Of a stretch of DNA of 64,000 bases, positions 53,101 through 62,094 are shown one piece after another. The stretch comes from Breviolum minutum Mf 1.05b.01 (lineage: Eukaryota > Sar > Dinophyceae > Suessiales > Symbiodiniaceae), in NCBI GenBank assembly GCA_000507305.1, contig DF239026.1, positions 249,571-313,570 of the forward strand, read 5' to 3'. Each line of letters starts with the position of its first letter. The first letter of the stretch is position 1. The notes under the pieces were generated by a model. It did no database searches and had not been told where the DNA came from. It saw only the letters and a list, made by a program, of their open reading frames with translations. A program made the position numbers and the translations under genes.

Positions 53101-55880
53101 GGAGACTTTCGCAGGGTGACCTTGTCCACGCCTAGCTTCTCCTGCACCTTGTCATACAACTTGTTGAGTGCATTCTCTCTATCTGTTTGGATCACCACTT
53201 TGTCCCATCTGAGGTCTTTGACCCACTGTACCATTGCACTTACAGCGTATTCACCACCTCCTTTGTGTGGAACAACAACTGCAAATGGGTATTGGCTGGA
53301 CTTGCAAATTCCAGTCAAAACGGTGATGAGTCCTTTCTGTTTCTCTCCATCTGCCTTCTTCACGCTCTCTCCTTTCTTGGTGAAGAACATGTAGTCACTG
53401 TAGATGATGTGCTCCTTCGGCTCATGCTTGCTTCTCCTGTGTGGATGGTCCCGGCCTTGGCCTGCCACGCACGCTGGGCACCATGGCTCGAAGTTGGCAT
53501 GATGCATCTCGTGCTCTTCTACAGTCTTGGCATCCGGCTTTGCAGGCATTTCAATGACCTGGACTCCACCTCCTACTTCATCACCCTCTTCTACATGAAG
53601 CGGTGGTGGTGCCCTTGCATCTCTCTCCATCTGCGCTGTGCTATCCAAGTCCTGCAGCTGTTCTGACATGTCAACCTCTTCCGCCACCATCTCATCTCTC
53701 GCAATATCTCTTCCTACGGCCAATTCCTCTGACTCTTTCTCTTCTGCCACAGACTTCAGCTTAAACCATGACTCACCAAGCCATTCTCGTCCCATGTTTC
53801 GACGAGCTGTTTTCCCATGCGTCCAAACGCTTTCATCTTCAGCCATTTCGCCGTCATCTGAATAGACAAGCTTGGTCAGCCTACCTGGTTTGATGCGATT
53901 GAAATCCACTGGCAGCGACTTCATCTTGCTTGGGGCAAAGAGGCAAAACCTGGGAGTGTTGTGGGATCTCACCAAGTACTCATCTCCTTCCAATGTCTCG
54001 ACATGCCATGTGTCAAGCTCAGACTCTGTTTCAATGCGTTCACCAGCCTTTACAGGCGCAATCCTACTCTGTGAAGGTTGGGACGCTTGAGCCGTTGTGC
54101 AATCGGACTGCTTGACTTTCAAGTACCATCTTTTGCCGTGCTTCTCCAGTGGAATGCGTTCGTGAGAGTTTGTGAGAACAAAACACTTGTCTTTGGTGAA
54201 ATGAACTTCATGGCCTTTGTCTACCAAGCTATGCACCGACAAGAGGCTTTCAGCAGCATCTGTCACTGTCATTTCCATTTTACCTTCCATTCCACCTACC
54301 TGCACTTGGGGGTATTGTTTCCCATAAACTCGCAACGGATGGCCTTGCACACTGAACAAAGGCTTCGCTTTTGTTGGGTCTACATCAGCATCAAACTCAC
54401 CTTGTTTTGCAACATTCTCACAAGCACCTGAATCAATCAAGAGATACTTGTCCCGTCCTTTTGATTGAACAGCTGCGACCACTGAGTCTCCCACCGTAAA
54501 GATCACGTCATCTGAGCTCCCGGCGTTCATCCACGATGCTTCATGCACGGCACCAACTGAGCCAGACCCTCCTGTAGATCCTTTCCCTTCGTTCGTTGCA
54601 GCCTGAGTTTCTTCAACTGCATTCACCTTCCACCAGCAATTTTCTGCGATGTGGCCATGTTTCCCGCACACATGGCACTGTTTTCCGGCATGAGGGTTAC
54701 CTTGGTTACCGCCCTTACCTTTTCCACTTTTGTTATTGTCCTTGCCGCCTTTACCTTTGTCTTTGTCATGCTTGCCTTTTCCTTTTCCTTTATCAACCTT
54801 TCCTTTACCTTTGTCTTTCCCTTTCTCGTTCTTATTCCAATTTTGCCATTGTTGTTTGCCTTGCCATTGCTGACTGTTGGACACGCCATCTTTTCCACCT
54901 TTGCCTCGCTCTTTACCTATGCCCTTGCCTTTGCCTTGGACAGCTCCTATGTCCATGGGCATGGGGCCTCCATCGTCAACTTTGTTTGCAACTTTTGTGA
55001 GACCAAATTGTGACCCTTGAGGTCTCTTCCACAAATTCTTGTTGATGAGAAATTGTTCAATATACGACCTAATTTTGTCATACGAATCCAAGGCATCACT
55101 ATGCATGAATATGGTTTGTTGCAACTCCTTGGGCGCAACATGGGCCAATATTGAAATTTTCTCCTGCTCGGAAAATGGTGTTTTATATTCACGTTCAAAC
55201 TCCCTAAGTTCAGATTCCCACTGATGCAATGCAGTGGACCACTGAGTCAGGTCCTGGGTGAACTGAGGATTGGACAAGTGACGTCGCCAAACCCAAGCTT
55301 TTGTCCTGTAGCTTGGCTCGCTTAGTTTGCAAAGACGACGCCAAACCTCAAACCCGTTTGTCCCCTGAAGCCCCTGACCGATAACATTCATAGTGGGTTC
55401 CGGACAATACTGGATGAGAAATGTGTACAATGCTTTTGACAATTGGTCTTCCTCGGGGGTATTCATCTCGTCATCCAAAGGTTTATCACTAACCCTACTC
55501 TTTTCCAACAACTCAGGGAAACTAGAGTGAACAGTGGAAGTCCAAGCAACAAACACATGTTTGAATTTCTCCCAGTCTTCTTTCCTACCATTATAAATAG
55601 GTGGTTTGGGTACATTACTAGGGTGGATGAGCGACCTACCTTCCTGTTTGTCTTCCTGTGCTTTCAGCTTTGCTTGTGCTTCGGCCAATGATGTTTCAGT
55701 GGCTTGTAATCTACTAGACTGACCTTCATACGCTTGCTCTGCTCTGCGCAATGCGGCTGCAAAACTATCAATTCTTTGTCTCTGTTCGTCGATTGTCTGT
55801 TGCATTTGCTGCAGCGCAGCAACTGCGTCCTGAGGCATGGCCATTTTGCCACAAACCCAGGAGCGACAAAAAAAGAACAA
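50157..55880 (-). CDS. Copia Gag-Pol polyprotein
   Basis: The uninterrupted frame is 1907 codons long. The likely start is the ATG at about 55844 (MAMPQDAVAAL, context AAAATGG), because the 12 codons before it begin at a TTG. In order: coiled coil (about 15-90), Gag with a copia-type core, a Lys/Gly-rich tract (about 310-395), CCHC knuckle CHVCGKHGHIAENC (about 400), protease LLIDSGA (about 480), integrase HHCC (HEMHH...CPAC, about 790), catalytic Asp in YSDYMFF and QTDREN, reverse transcriptase with ADLTSAFL (about 1393) and HIDDF in place of YVDD (about 1503), and RNase H CDSDWAGD...SSGEAE...WCDSSAA (about 1680-1760). The integrase-before-RT order marks Ty1/copia. All catalytic residues I can check are present, so it may be active. 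The C-terminal tail after RNase H (about 85 residues) is basic and unrecognised. Confidence 0.95.
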   Translation of the reverse strand: MFFFCRSWVCGKMAMPQDAVAALQQMQQTIDEQRQRIDSFAAALRRAEQAYEGQSSRLQATETSLAEAQAKLKAQEDKQEGRSLIHPSNVPKPPIYNGRKEDWEKFKHVFVAWTSTVHSSFPELLEKSRVSDKPLDDEMNTPEEDQLSKALYTFLIQYCPEPTMNVIGQGLQGTNGFEVWRRLCKLSEPSYRTKAWVWRRHLSNPQFTQDLTQWSTALHQWESELREFEREYKTPFSEQEKISILAHVAPKELQQTIFMHSDALDSYDKIRSYIEQFLINKNLWKRPQGSQFGLTKVANKVDDGGPMPMDIGAVQGKGKGIGKERGKGGKDGVSNSQQWQGKQQWQNWNKNEKGKDKGKGKVDKGKGKGKHDKDKGKGGKDNNKSGKGKGGNQGNPHAGKQCHVCGKHGHIAENCWWKVNAVEETQAATNEGKGSTGGSGSVGAVHEASWMNAGSSDDVIFTVGDSVVAAVQSKGRDKYLLIDSGACENVAKQGEFDADVDPTKAKPLFSVQGHPLRVYGKQYPQVQVGGMEGKMEMTVTDAAESLLSVHSLVDKGHEVHFTKDKCFVLTNSHERIPLEKHGKRWYLKVKQSDCTTAQASQPSQSRIAPVKAGERIETESELDTWHVETLEGDEYLVRSHNTPRFCLFAPSKMKSLPVDFNRIKPGRLTKLVYSDDGEMAEDESVWTHGKTARRNMGREWLGESWFKLKSVAEEKESEELAVGRDIARDEMVAEEVDMSEQLQDLDSTAQMERDARAPPPLHVEEGDEVGGGVQVIEMPAKPDAKTVEEHEMHHANFEPWCPACVAGQGRDHPHRRSKHEPKEHIIYSDYMFFTKKGESVKKADGEKQKGLITVLTGICKSSQYPFAVVVPHKGGGEYAVSAMVQWVKDLRWDKVVIQTDRENALNKLYDKVQEKLGVDKVTLRKSPRYSSQSLADGETINGILGGKIRTWLASLNEKYKSEITVEHMIFPWLVRHSAWTVARYHVNQTRTTPYHVIAGAEYHGEIVPFGETVMAKLPKVKEKQAPRWVKGTYCGKTTTSDEHLVMTEVGTQTYRTVRRLPQDSQHQDYILNVGRGVPWNTVLGIAKSRPETMKSVVDANVVPEVESQETYDFDRPLDDDSAIPVPIPMPTIAPPKAPRVPLTDPSKLASSSSRRSSMKVDEEGEEIKVEEAASKRLKTDAQVEGSTSAQRPGITGNAEGDARSADQDMDQAADHEAELGDVTMREQKSEDVISAVVDGESSSVKANMNGIPLRDVQRYKTWLKAHGDCFQTETVCNIMDYLDTLQADAAEINKARKEELRKLNMEFGAFRPRNRKELPREISIFGHRWVDKVAEGHVKARLTCQDFKRKGNEEDRNSSEAPSNFCPTPQGCSRKILEVYSLVRSMPRVKADLTSAFLIAKDQGDSKGQPVMMKPPEEWLEDYDTWLLSQTKEIQQELQDVPKHDIVWQVDGNIYGRQSAAAQYRDRLEEILTTCLPSSKYQFSRGKLDACVYRCAKTGVVLVHHIDDFDICGPEETLIDLLTVQLPANGCKLKMGEIEYPRRGNSMTSEFLGRKKINVENAIITKPNERHIQTILRQLGLENAKPSPVPGKKLDLKQDTLLNEKDKATYASCVGSGIYLAQDRPDIKFSVKELARRIREPRQCDYNNLKTLGRYLVGTKDCGHITKISEDLDTKEAIPLHSYCDSDWAGDVETRKSTSGSITFLAGTAIECSSHTQPGVPATSSGEAEIRSLTQCAKDTVFLKNLCELDFGLLVDTPRIWCDSSAALQGSRKMGVGKMRHVAVSHLYVQELVKTKQVIVGKVRGDKNPSDILTKHLSTGDQVRSGREMIGMVDLTQEGLDRHVTKASMRTVGSVNENADTDTRPKKWQPQQASLLSIRQLHSGLNRQRPRRVAPLQGESSAGYHRK

Positions 55881-55916
55881 CTATAATCTACACTGCAATG
55901 GATGGCTGTGCAAGTA

Positions 55917-57005
55917 TCAGCGGTGATACCCGCCTTGCCAATTCCCACTGCGATGGTCTTCGTTCCAGTGGTGCCACCCACTGTGGTCCCAACCAGATTG
56001 ATGCCAACTCCAGCTCCACCTGTAGTTGCTCCAGTAGGGTTCGCTTCGTTGAACTTGTTCCTGCCTTTCTGGTTTGTAGCTGCTCGACAAGGTCGGCCTT
56101 GACGAGTAGCTATAGTTGTAGTAGCTGCTATCCTCCTCAGCTAATTCAACTTGTTCCTCCTTTTCTCCTGGTTCGGGTCGATCAGACAAGGCTTCGGATT
56201 CCACGTCTGAAACTTCCACGAACTCGTACTCGGTGTGATCGGCTGCTTCACCACGCGGCTCGACCTTCACCTCCTCCTTCACTTCTTCCTTCTTGTCTGT
56301 GTCAGCCTTCGGAAGGCTCAATTCAGCCACGTCAACTGACTGCCACTCCGATGTTGCTGGATGTGAAATTGGTGCGTTCCTCCAGCTAGTAGCTTCCGTT
56401 GTGCTACCGTCCTCACCTGACGGAACCACCCTTGAGCTAGAAGCCGTTGACCCAAGCCCTTGTGCTACTCGACGCCCTGCCACGTCACGTACGGCACTCC
56501 GCCGTGCACTTTTCCCGGCTTCAGACGCCACAACCTTTGAAAGGCGGGGGTACTGCCTCTGAAAGCGGTCCCACACCCTACGAGAAGCTCCCACAGATTG
56601 AGCCTGCTGTGGAAGTCCACCTCGAACTGTCCGAGTGTCGTCGGTGACTTCGTTCAACTCAGGCACTGATTGCAACGCTAGACCTTGCTCAAAGCTCAGT
56701 TCCTCAGCGTTTGGCAAATCAACTGGCTGACTTGTCTCCGAAGCTTCCTGGGCCAAAAGGTTTTCAGCACGTCGTGCCACTCCACGTAGTAACCTCCTCT
56801 CGGTTGCCTCGGCCGATCTTGTTCTTGGTGCACCCGGCTGTCTCTGGCCCTTCTTACCTCCTTTCTTTCCTTTGCCACCCGTGGTGACTTTTGCCAGCGC
56901 CGCTGCACACGCGACTGCCTTATGGCTCAGGTGCTTCCTATGCGGTGATACCCGCCTTTGACAGCGGGTGATACCCGGTCGCTGGAAATCCCGTCGGCGG
57001 GATAA
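55917..57005 (-). CDS. Extra copia open frame upstream of gag
   Basis: The - strand is open from a stop beside the primer site to a TGA at 55917-55919, about 362 codons. It is in the same frame as gag-pol and is separated from it by that TGA and a TAG at 55881-55883. There is no ATG anywhere in it. Parts: Gly/Lys-rich head (TGGKGKKGGKKGQRQ), a middle with RVWDRFQRQYPRLSKVVASE, an acidic tract (KEEVKEEVKVEP, VEVSDVESEALSDRPEPGEK) and a Tyr/Trp/His-rich tail (WSWSWHQSGWDHSGWHHW). Such aromatic, charged sequence would suit RNA binding or condensation, but this is inference. Translation would need a non-AUG start, splicing or trans-splicing. Confidence 0.6.
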   Translation of the reverse strand, partial: LSRRRDFQRPGITRCQRRVSPHRKHLSHKAVACAAALAKVTTGGKGKKGGKKGQRQPGAPRTRSAEATERRLLRGVARRAENLLAQEASETSQPVDLPNAEELSFEQGLALQSVPELNEVTDDTRTVRGGLPQQAQSVGASRRVWDRFQRQYPRLSKVVASEAGKSARRSAVRDVAGRRVAQGLGSTASSSRVVPSGEDGSTTEATSWRNAPISHPATSEWQSVDVAELSLPKADTDKKEEVKEEVKVEPRGEAADHTEYEFVEVSDVESEALSDRPEPGEKEEQVELAEEDSSYYNYSYSSRPTLSSSYKPERQEQVQRSEPYWSNYRWSWSWHQSGWDHSGWHHWNEDHRSGNWQGGYHR

Positions 57006-57008
57006 CCA

Positions 57009-57020
57009 GCTCCGCTACCA
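57009..57020 (-). promoter_or_regulatory. Primer-binding site, tRNA-iMet type
   Basis: On the - strand TGGTAGCGGAGC follows the 5' LTR directly. It is complementary to a 3' end ...GCTCCGCTACCA, close to eukaryotic initiator Met tRNA ends (TGGTAGC...). This is the usual primer for copia elements. Confidence 0.8.
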
Positions 57021-57155
57021 TGCAAAAGGTTTAAGAACCTGTTTTATCCTCTTGGACAAAGGGCTGCGCAGTCAACTCATACATGCAACTGACTATACAA
57101 GATACATGTACAAGGGAACACCGATAATGCACATAAGAGTAGGTGTATTTTCGCA
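57021..57155 (-). repeat. 5' LTR (right copy)
   Basis: It is identical to 49666-49800. Read in element orientation it starts TGCGAAAATACACC and ends CCTTTTGCA. Confidence 0.95.
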
Positions 57156-57299
57156 TAAAACAGAATCACACCAGAACTCCTCCTCAAGTTGTCACTTTCC
57201 CCAACAAAAAAATGTCTTTGAAACCAGTCGTACTGCAATGTTTTGGGCCCGCTTTCAATAAGGCTTCCGGTCATTCCCGGATCCGAACATTCCCGGATC

Positions 57300-57431
57300 C
57301 ATTCCGACCCCTACGACCAGGCAGCCGAGAAGCTTGAAGATCCTGAGGATTGTAGAAAGGACCACCGACCTGGCGTTGTTGGTTACTTCTGGTTGATGCT
57401 TGGCTGGATGGGAATGGGGTCCAAAAGATGA
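57300..57431 (+). CDS. Exon of unknown gene, duplicated segment
   Basis: The frame reads SDPYDQAAEKLEDPEDCRKD, then HRPGVVGYFWLMLGWMGMGS, ending KR and TGA. CGACCAG/GCAGCC offers an acceptor at 57321. DPEDCRKDHRPG matches DLVDYRKARRPV of the exon at 60.12 kb in the same codon frame (28 of 35 bases). The hydrophobic GYFWLMLGWMGM could be a membrane segment. No family is recognised. The stop may be passed over by a donor just before it. Confidence 0.5.
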   Translation, partial: HSDPYDQAAEKLEDPEDCRKDHRPGVVGYFWLMLGWMGMGSKR

Positions 57432-57439
57432 TGGCTCTA

Positions 57440-58770
57440 CATCCGAAACAGGGCCCCCAGTTACCTTCATCAACTGCAAAAATGACATGTCTGATTTCTG
57501 AACAAATCAAAACCAAATATGAAGTATTTCGGTATTTATTTCCTCTTAAAAAATAATCCCATCATTTTGGTGCTCATTTTAAGTGTTGGCTCGGTTATGA
57601 GGTTGAGCATCTGGAAAGCATCACTTGGATCTCTCCATAACGCTTTGAACTGCGTCCCTGGAAAAGAGTTTCTCAGAATAACGCAAAGCTGCAGGATTCT
57701 TCGATGGTAGGAAGACAAAACATAGTCTTTCAAACGGTGATTTCATCTGAAAGGTGTGTTACCATGGTAGAAATCAACAAAACAACTTTACACAAATCCA
57801 AGTGATGTCTCGCCAGATGCTTTAGGTTGCTAGAGATATGTTGTCTAGTATCTATTGATGCAAGAAAGCTAGCAACTTTTAATTTCTACAGCAACCCATT
57901 TGAAGGAGGAGCCACACCCAGGAAGAAAAGGTGCTTCAACAATTTTCAACTTTTTCCTCCGATTTAAATGCACTTGTAAGGGCAAAAACGGTTGAACAAG
58001 GGTGCGTGTTCACCAAGTAAAATAAACCAATTTCATTCAAATTTCACCAGTTGCATTTGCATGAATTTCAACTGTAATTAGCCTCCCTGAAACCTAACTA
58101 TTTCGTTGGCAACCTAAAAAATCATATTGATTGGATCTTCCACGGAGTTTTTATCACGCCGTTTTCTGTTCCTGGCAATTCTCTGTGAACTTTTTGGGAT
58201 GCTTAAGTAACCCTTTCAAGGGTTGTTGGTGACCTCCAATGTTTGGGGATCAAAAGGTCACGACTTGAATCACCTGGTTGGTGTTGTCTTAAACGAGTCG
58301 ACTGAAATTGCCAACAATGACGACGATCTGAGTTCTGGGGGATCCTAAGAATCCCCCCCCCTCACCCACTGGGTAGGAATTTTCATCCCCAACCGGTTCA
58401 AAACCCGGATCCCAAACTGGCTTCCTATGACACACCCGAAATCGGATCCTTTCGGTTGATATAGATCTGCCAGGATTATTGGGTGTGCAGAACTTACCCC
58501 AAAATCCAAAATTGCTCACCGCTCACCTCTAACAAAGCTACACCCATGTGGTAACAAAAGCAAACTGTTTAACCACCTGTACAACTTGGCTTCCTATCGT
58601 TGCCACCAACTAGGCGATAATTTTAAACATACATCCCCTGAAAACCGACATGGAACCTGAAAATATATACACCGGCTTCGAAAAGAAGTAGCATCGACCC
58701 AAACCACACTTTTAATGGGGTTCCATGCTACTTTCCATGCTACTTTAATTGGGGTTCCATGCTACCCAAA
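57440..58770. other. Interval without recognised features
   Basis: It is AT-rich sequence with short mutually antisense open frames. At 58.63-58.76 kb a D-like fragment (CCCTGAAAACCGACATGGAA) precedes a small direct repeat of GGGGTTCCATGCTACTTT-like units. No exon is supported. Confidence 0.45.
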
Positions 58771-58778
58771 CGACGAAG

Positions 58779-58859
58779 GACCAAACACCACTTCGCCACC
58801 TGAACTCCGGAGGCATTGCTGCTTCGTCGGGAAGCGCTACGGGCCTCCCAGCTTCGGAG
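58779..58859 (+). CDS. 81-nt Gly/Ser/Ala-rich exon
   Basis: Phase 0 at both ends, after AACGACGAAG and before GTTGGT. It reads DQTPLRHLNSGGIAASSGSA, then TGLPASE. High GC and even codon use contrast with the flanks. A family B element begins 11 bp into the following intron. Confidence 0.6.
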
Positions 58860-58870
58860 GTTGGTGCTAA

Positions 58871-58977
58871 ATGGGTGTTTCCAAAAATTAGGGGTACCCC
58901 AAAACGGATGGTTTATAGTGGAAAACCCTATTAGAATGGATGATTTGGGGGTACCACTATTTTCGGAAACATCCAAA
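58871..58977 (+). repeat. Family B element next to a splice donor
   Basis: It runs from ATGGGTGTTTCCAAAAATTA to CTATTTTCGGAAACATCCAAA. TTGGTG stands just before and just after it (58860-58866, 58980-58986), a possible target-site duplication. Confidence 0.75.
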
Positions 58978-58989
58978 TAGTTGGTGATC

Positions 58990-59965
58990 AAAAATGGGGT
59001 GCCCTAAGGATCCAAAGGAGCCTCCTATGGAAAGGGCTTGAACTTTGAACCCGTTTTTCGCAAGGGGTGTTTAGGTCCTCAAAATTTCAGCCAGTCTTGA
59101 GGGTCCTCCAATGATCCTGGGGGGGTGTTTTATCCATTGGTGGAAAATTGGTGGTTGAAAGTTGGCAAAACAAAAACTTTCACAAATTGGCACAAAATGA
59201 ATTTTTAAGTAACGTTTTTGTTGCACGTATATGATGGGGACGAAACAGACTTAAGCATTCTTAAATACTTATATAAGCCTAATTGCTAGGGCCCAATTGC
59301 AAGGGCCTGAGATGGGTACAAAAAAGAATCCCCATCACTACAAAGCTATGAAGGCTTTCAAGGACCTTTTTTAATCAAGGGCTAAAGAGATTACCTTCAC
59401 AACCAATTGACTGTTGGTCCAAGAATGGGAAAAACAGAACATATCTGAATTGTTTTGGGTCTTTTTTCGATTGATGTAAAAAAATAACAACTTCATCTAG
59501 CTTATGGCACTTCTCATCTGGATCCATATGAAACCAGTTCTTTGTTTCTCAATGTATGCAGCGAACAAAATCCAAATGTTAGAAAATGAGAGCTTTCACG
59601 CTGGGGGTTGGTACAAGGCGGGCCTCTATCGTGTATCAGTTACCCATTTGTAAGGCCATCTATAGGGGTTCTAACTCCATTTGCAACTAGTATGGCCCCA
59701 TCTTGTACAACCCCAAATCATTGTATGTTCCACTTTAGATTCATGACCAGAAACTTGAAACAGAACCTACACAGTCAGTTGAAAAGTAAGGATTCATATT
59801 GGTCAGCACAACGCGCACCACCCACACCTGGTGATAAACCTTTGCAAAGCTTACAAATCATGGAATGAACTGCACTTATGAACTGAGTGATTGGCCTTCG
59901 ACCATGACCTCAGCATAAATTGACTCATGACCTTTGTTTCACCTTTTGTTGGCAGCAATAATTTC
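58990..59965. other. Interval without recognised features
   Basis: No dispersed family copy or splice-supported exon was seen. The open frame at 59608-59868 is unconvincing in composition. Confidence 0.4.
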
Positions 59966-59971
59966 CATTTA

Positions 59972-60077
59972 AACAACAACAACCAACAACAACCAACAAG
60001 CAACAACCACATCAGCAGCAACAACAACAGCAAGAAAAACAGCAACAACAGCAAGAAGAACAACAAGAAGAAGAATG
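59972..60077 (+). repeat. (CAA/CAG/GAA)n tract, possible poly-Gln
   Basis: Degenerate CAA, CAG, then GAA triplets. In one frame they give about 20 Gln/Glu and a TGA. TTTTGTTGGCAG upstream could act as an acceptor, so an exon is possible. The complementary strand open frames are repeat translations. Confidence 0.6.
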
Positions 60078-60123
60078 AACATGCACGGAAATGAACCTGT
60101 TCAATTTCCTGCCCAAAAAAAAG

Positions 60124-60233
60124 GCGTGCCTGGGCCTCCAGATCTTGTGGATTATAGAAAGGCCCGCCGGCCTGTAGACATCCAACATGACCACTGGGGT
60201 GTGGGCTACATCGACAAGGAGAATTCCATGAAG
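60124..60233 (+). CDS. Exon of unknown gene
   Basis: It lies between CCCAAAAAAAAG and a GTCTGA donor. From the third base it reads VPGPPDLVDYRKARRPVDIQ, then HDHWGVGYIDKENSMK. Mixed aromatic and charged residues give high confidence that it is coding. The middle repeats part of the exon at 57.3 kb. Dense HDHWGVGYID reads like a folded domain, but I cannot name it. Confidence 0.65.
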
Positions 60234-61391
60234 GTCTGATTTGTCTGTTTCACAATAACCTAGTTGGAAATCACAAACGGGCCCTACTTCTTAATGATGT
60301 CTTGTTTAATAGCATGTTTTGATGTACTTCAACCAAACCCAAACTTTCAAGACATCAGGAACTAATTTGAAATAATTACAGTATTTAGAAATTCAGACTG
60401 TGGTGTTTTGAAATGATCCAATTTAAACTGGCCAAATTTAAGCTAGACCATTCACATTACAAGTAAACTAATGAAGTTGATAAGACAAGCGCTCATCAAA
60501 AATGTTTAACCTTTCACAGAATTCAAAACGCACATAATAAAACATCAAAAAGAGCAAATGTCTGATTCGGAGACTCCTTTGTTCTGATCCGTAGTTGTCG
60601 AAAACAAATGAGCTACCAAAAAAAACTCCATCTTGTAACCACTGCTAGTTGTTTAATGGGGATTCTTGTGATGGGTTTTACTAACTGCTGATACAATCCA
60701 GGCTATGAAAACCTAAATACACCAAGCCGCCAGGGTTTGCTTAGTCCCCTACATGAACCAATCAAGGCGGCGTGAATTTCCACACTGCTTCTTTTCAGCA
60801 CACATGGAACATATATAGCTGGTTGGTGCTCGACTCCCAACCAATTGCTCATTTTCCCTAAATGTCTATCTTTTGCTTATTTGCTCATCACTAAGCACAG
60901 CCCATATATATATATTATATATATACACACATAATAATTACATATGCAGGTATCGGTATTGATAAATATATAATATATTTCAAATACATATGTCTAAACA
61001 TAAACGCTGTGTGTCTTTATGAGGAACCCAACCTCCAAGGTGGCTACCTGTTTTTTTATTGGTACCTTGAATCCAAACTACCAACAACCCAACAACCACA
61101 CATCTTGGATCTACCATACCCCACCAAGTCACAGTCAACACCCAAATGATTATTAATTAAATATATATATATATACAGTAAATTTAGGGAATCCCAACCT
61201 AAACCTTTATTTGCCACGATTGCTGAGGTAGATCCAACGCACATCGTTTTTTTGTCCATCAGCTCCTGATTGGTAAAGACCACATTCCCCGAGACATTGC
61301 TGGATCTTCGAGAAGCACTCCGCTCCTGCGTTGTGAGTTACCCTCCACGGGTCCATATCCCACCCTCGAAAAAAGAAAAGGAACATCATAC

Positions 61392-61490
61392 CTAGTTGGT
61401 GGTTTCAACCCATCTGAAAAATATTAGTCAAATTGGAAATCTTCCCCCAAGTAGGTGTGAACATAAAACATATTTGAAACCACCATCTAG
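61392..61490 (-). repeat. Family A element, reverse orientation
   Basis: It runs from CTAGTTGGTGGTTTCAACCC to TTTGAAACCACCATCTAG, with CCCCCAAGTAGGTGTGAACA as the complement of the usual centre. Confidence 0.8.
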
Positions 61491-62062
61491 ATATCCAACT
61501 GCTGGTTGAGTAGAACAAACATATACCCTCCCTGAAACTAACACATTTCGCCTTTGAAAATGGATGAAGTGGAAGATGAGTCATCAGGCTTTCCTTTTGG
61601 CCCAAGTTTTTCCTATTTTTCAACAGCTTTTGCCTGTTAGTTTTGGGGGAGGGGTACTGCTTAATGGTAAGTGCTTCAACTTTGCAAAATATGACTGATC
61701 TTTGATCTTTTTGTATTGTATGCCAGCCGTCACAGTCATCCAGCAAGGGGGGATTCAAGAGGAATAATGGGCAAACGGCATGAAACAAATACACAACCGA
61801 AAACTAACATGGACACCAACCATCTCCATAGTTGAAAGGAAAATCATGTTCCAAACCATCATTTTGAGGGGCCATGTTAGATTTTGGGAGTGTAGTTTTC
61901 GCAGGACAACCTACAAAAAATGGAAGGGATTGTGACATCGTGATGGATACAAACAACATGGATCCAACATCATGGATTGGAATCATTCCAAATCAACCGA
62001 GAAAAAATGCAGGACGGAAATTGAACGAACATACAATTTACTGTAAGATGTGATACTCTATA

Positions 62063-62094
62063 TACTCTCTCTCTCTCTCTATATATATATATAT
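62063..62094. repeat. (CT)n(AT)n microsatellite
   Basis: A CT run passes directly into an AT run. Confidence 0.85.

Larger units (their letters stand above)
49666..57155 (-). mobile_element. Ty1/copia LTR retrotransposon, complete
   Basis: The 7.49-kb element on the - strand has identical 135-bp LTRs (TG...CA), a tRNA-iMet-type primer site, a purine tract, an intact gag-pol frame and an extra upstream open frame. Identical LTRs imply recent insertion. The 5-bp flanks differ (GTATT before the left LTR, TAAAA after the right), so there is no target-site duplication. It lies between the last exon at 49.49 kb and an exon at 57.3 kb. Confidence 0.95.

Noticed and set aside
54596..55013. Plus-strand open frames of 120-134 codons inside gag
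   Set aside because: They are the complement of the Lys/Gly-rich Gag tract; the copia protein on the other strand explains the openness.
55751..56389. Plus-strand 212-codon open frame
   Set aside because: It is antisense to the copia 5' region, Ser/Cys-rich from complementing Gly/Lys/Glu codons, and crosses from gag into the upstream frame.
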